Source: an uncultured Collinsella sp.
GTDB lineage: Bacteria > Actinomycetota > Coriobacteriia > Coriobacteriales > Coriobacteriaceae
Length of the DNA: 23,743 nucleotides
NCBI GenBank assembly: GCA_900541235.1
Contig: UQIW01000026.1
Span: forward strand, 1-23,743
Reading direction: 5' to 3'
Shown here: positions 21,691-23,743 of the stretch, piece after piece
Layout: each line of letters starts with the position of its first letter
How positions within the stretch are numbered: position 1 is the first letter of the stretch
Notes under the pieces: generated by a model
What the model saw: only the letters and a program-made list of their open reading frames with translations
Database searches by the model: none
What the model was told of the DNA's origin: nothing
Made by a program: the position numbers and the translations under genes

Positions 21691-22725
21691 ATGTCCCATA
21701 TCATCACCGATAGCACCGTCCTGTTGGGCCACGGCTCCGGCGGACAGATGATGAAGCGCATTATCGATGAGGTCTTTTTGGATGCCTTTGGGTCGCCCGA
21801 GCTGCTTGCGGGCAACGACGCCGGTGTCGCCGCGCTGCCCGCAAGCGGGCGAATCGCCATGTCGACCGACAGCTTTGTGGTAACGCCGCAATTCTTCCCC
21901 GGCGGCAATATCGGTCGCCTCGCCGTATGCGGAACCGTCAACGACGTCGCGACCTCGGGCGCTAACGTGCGCTACCTCTCATGCGGTTTTATCCTCGAAG
22001 AGGGCTATCCCATGGACAAGCTGCGCCAAATTGTGCAGACCATGGCCGAAACGGCACATGAGGCAGGCGTGAAGATTATCACCGGCGACACCAAGGTGGT
22101 CGAGCGTGGCGGTGCCGACGGCGTCTACATCAATACCGCCGGCGTGGGCGAAGTGCCCGCGGGCGTAACGCTCAGCGGCGCAAACTGCCGGCCCGGCGAC
22201 GCCATCCTGGTATCGGGTACGCTAGGCGACCACGGCATCGCCATCATGAGCCAGCGCGAGGGCTTGGCGTTTTCGAGCAACATTGAAAGCGACGCTGCGC
22301 CGCTCAATCATCTGATTGCCGACGTGCTCGCCGCTGCCCCCGACACCCGCTGCTTCCGCGACCCCACGCGCGGCGGCCTGGCATCCACGCTCACCGAGTT
22401 TGCCCAGGCCAGCGGCGTTGCCATGGAGATCGACGAGGATGCCGTGCCCGTGCGCCCCGACGTGCAGGCGGCATGTGAGATGCTCGGCTACGACGTTCTG
22501 CAGGTGGCAAACGAGGGCAAGATGGTCGTCGTGGTGCCGGCCGAGCAGGCCGATGCCGCGCTGGCGGCCATGCGCGCCGCCCGCTACGGCGAGAACGCCG
22601 CCATCATCGGTCGCGTGCTGCCGCTTGCCGAGGGCGCTCGACCCGCCGTGCGCGTACGCACCGGCTGGGGATCGACCCGCATCCTCGACATGCTCGTAGG
22701 AGAGCAGCTGCCGAGAATTTGCTAG
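21691..22725 (+). CDS. hypE: HypE, carbamoyl dehydratase for cyanide ligand synthesis
   Basis: This 344-residue member of the PurM/SelD/ThiL ATPase superfamily dehydrates the thiocarbamate on its C-terminal cysteine to thiocyanate, which supplies CN to HypC-HypD. The protein begins with HGSGGQMMKRII and has the ATP-binding STDSFVV, the GTVNDVA loop and the GDTKVVERG segment. It ends exactly in the invariant PRIC, whose cysteine is the carbamoyl acceptor from HypF. The ATG at 21691 is used, with TTGGAG eight bases before it; a TTG two codons earlier is unlikely. Last visible gene of the hyp set. Confidence 0.97.
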   Translation: MSHIITDSTVLLGHGSGGQMMKRIIDEVFLDAFGSPELLAGNDAGVAALPASGRIAMSTDSFVVTPQFFPGGNIGRLAVCGTVNDVATSGANVRYLSCGFILEEGYPMDKLRQIVQTMAETAHEAGVKIITGDTKVVERGGADGVYINTAGVGEVPAGVTLSGANCRPGDAILVSGTLGDHGIAIMSQREGLAFSSNIESDAAPLNHLIADVLAAAPDTRCFRDPTRGGLASTLTEFAQASGVAMEIDEDAVPVRPDVQAACEMLGYDVLQVANEGKMVVVVPAEQADAALAAMRAARYGENAAIIGRVLPLAEGARPAVRVRTGWGSTRILDMLVGEQLPRIC

Positions 22726-22849
22726 GGCGGAACTGCACGGTCGGCGCGATGTGGCTTGATGTCCCTGGAGATGTTCAGATTCCAAGCATGCCCAACGCGG
22801 AAGCCCAGTATTATGAGGTGCGTTTTGAAACCCAACGACGGGAGCTTTC

Positions 22850-23518
22850 ATGGCAGCAGCTTTTTCCCATGTGATTTTTGATTTAGACGGCACCCTCCTC
22901 AACACGATCGAGGACCTGGCGGCCGCCGGCAACCACACCTGCGAGATGCACGGCTGGCCCACGTTTGCCGTGGACGAGTACCGCTACAAGGTGGGAAACG
23001 GCATGCTTAAGCTGGTCGAGCGCTTTATGCCCGCCGAATATGCGGGCGACGGCCGTATGTTTGAGCAGACGCTTGCCGAATTTAGAGCTTATTACGGCGA
23101 GCACAAGGAGGACCACACCGCCCCCTACGCCGGCACGATTGAGATGCTCGACCGCCTGCGCGCAGCGGGCGTTCAGCTTGCCGTGCTCACCAACAAGGAT
23201 CATATTTCGGCAGCCCCGCTTATCGAGAAATACTTTGGCCCCGAGCGCTTTGCGCTGGTGCAGGGCCGTGTGGACGCATTTCCGCCCAAACCCGAGGCAC
23301 CCGTCACGCTGCATGTGATGGAGGAGCTGGGCGCCGATCCGGCAACCACACTCTATGTGGGCGATTCGAATGTCGATGTTCTGACCGGCCACAACGCCGG
23401 CCTTAAGAGCGCGGGCGTCAGCTGGGGCTTCCGCGGCCGCGCAGAGCTGGAGGCCGCCGGCGCCGACTACGTGGTGGACACCCAGGACGAACTCGCCGAG
23501 CTGATCTTAGGCGAGTAA
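22850..23518 (+). CDS. gph: HAD-family phosphatase, phosphoglycolate phosphatase-like
   Basis: This 222-residue haloacid dehalogenase hydrolase has motif I FDLDGTLLNT (nucleophile D11, acid D13), motif II LTNKD and motif III KPEAPV followed by GDSNVDVLTGHNAG (motif IV), with a helical cap at about residues 20-85. These are the marks of Gph-type phosphatases that clear 2-phosphoglycolate or other small phosphate esters. The exact substrate cannot be read from sequence. GGGAG lies 8 bases before the ATG. It is 124 bases after hypE; there is no functional link to hydrogenase that I know of, so it may have its own promoter. Confidence 0.9.
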   Translation: MAAAFSHVIFDLDGTLLNTIEDLAAAGNHTCEMHGWPTFAVDEYRYKVGNGMLKLVERFMPAEYAGDGRMFEQTLAEFRAYYGEHKEDHTAPYAGTIEMLDRLRAAGVQLAVLTNKDHISAAPLIEKYFGPERFALVQGRVDAFPPKPEAPVTLHVMEELGADPATTLYVGDSNVDVLTGHNAGLKSAGVSWGFRGRAELEAAGADYVVDTQDELAELILGE

Positions 23519-23545
23519 CCGCTCATCCTCCCACGGGTAGCCAAT

Positions 23546-23653
23546 GTGGGACGGGACTCTTTTAGCTGCCCCCGCACCAAAGGAGTGTCCCCAACTGCCG
23601 GCAGAAAAGGAACGTCCCCAAGTGCCGCCCCAATGACTACCATGGCAACGCCG
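23546..23653. repeat. Dispersed GAACGTCCCC repeat, copy 2
   Basis: The segment 23608-23628 is identical to 3888-3908, CCATGGCAACGCCG (23640-23653) to 3916-3929, and CCCCAATGACTA (23628-23639) also occurs at 3865-3876. Around it lie further units, AGGAGTGTCCCCAACTGCCGGC (described by its core GAGTGTCCCC, 23583-23592) and GGGACTCTTTT (23554-23564), partly inverse to each other. The CTGCCGGCAG palindrome sits at the centre (23595-23604). Confidence 0.7.
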
Positions 23654-23676
23654 CAGGTAGAGGACGGACAGACACT

Positions 23677-23743
23677 ATGACCCAATCCAAGGGCACGGAA
23701 ACGACAGGAGCCCCCGCTCGTGACCGCGGGTCGGGGCTGCGAC
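23677..23743 (+). CDS. 5' end of a further gene, cut by the window edge
   Basis: An open frame from the ATG at 23677 gives 22 codons (MTQSKGTETTGAPARDRGSG...) up to the window end. The polar, low-complexity start resembles the cytoplasmic leader of many membrane transporters, but too little is present to name it. GAGGAC lies about 12 bases upstream as a modest ribosome binding site. Partial. Confidence 0.4.
   Translation, partial: MTQSKGTETTGAPARDRGSGLR

Noticed and set aside
23633..23680. 15-codon frame overlapping the next gene as ATGA, possible leader peptide
   Set aside because: Most of it is repeat sequence shared with 3865-3929, where no reading frame is maintained.

Overview
The window is high-GC chromosomal DNA, most likely from an anaerobic gut actinobacterium of the class Coriobacteriia (Collinsella-like). 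This is inferred from three things: an HspR-controlled dnaK-grpE-dnaJ-hspR operon (an actinobacterial arrangement), a clustered nadABC-niaR operon, and hydrogenase-maturation genes next to NikR. The species cannot be fixed from sequence reading alone. There are 19 complete protein genes, one partial gene at the right edge and no recognisable rRNA, tRNA, CRISPR array or intact insertion sequence.

Layout. 1-1373: a gene-poor stretch with a 9-bp tandem repeat, two complex palindromic elements and one membrane-anchored protein of unknown function. 1374-3674 (-): an aconitase-superfamily hydratase. 3675-4089: an intergenic stretch of repeats and hairpins. 4090-8389 (-): the heat-shock operon dnaK-grpE-dnaJ-hspR, with two strong hairpins between grpE and dnaJ. 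8390-8984: the dnaK control region, a nested palindrome and the ferredoxin promoter. 8985-9170 (+): a small 2[4Fe-4S] ferredoxin, ending at a bidirectional terminator. 9313-13180 (-): nadA-nadB-nadC-niaR, de novo NAD synthesis together with its presumed repressor, behind a perfect 19-bp-arm palindrome that lies on the promoter. 13473-15472 (+): a LytTR response regulator and a GHKL sensor kinase. 15537-16112 (-): a protein resembling a degenerate uracil-DNA glycosylase. 16249-16569 (+): thioredoxin. 16791-22725 (+): an unknown 82-residue protein, NikR with a histidine-rich N-terminal extension, then hypF, hypC, hypD and hypE. 22850-23518 (+): a HAD phosphatase. The window ends in another repeat and the first codons of a further gene.

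How the genes work together. HypC, HypD, HypE and HypF make and deliver the Fe(CN)2CO part of the [NiFe]-hydrogenase active site. NikR is a nickel-sensing repressor, so this block links nickel status to hydrogenase maturation. HypA, HypB and the hydrogenase itself are not here. NadA and NadB convert aspartate and DHAP to quinolinate, NadC makes nicotinate mononucleotide, and NiaR probably shuts the operon down when niacin is available. DnaK, GrpE and a zinc-finger-less J-protein form a chaperone set repressed by HspR.

The least explained material is non-coding. At least six intergenic palindromic elements of about 60-215 bp, several with two nested stems, are scattered through the window, and some share short words such as GGGACAGG and GGAACGTCCCC. 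They look like REP/MITE-type repeats. The most interesting protein feature is the His/Cys-rich extension on NikR.
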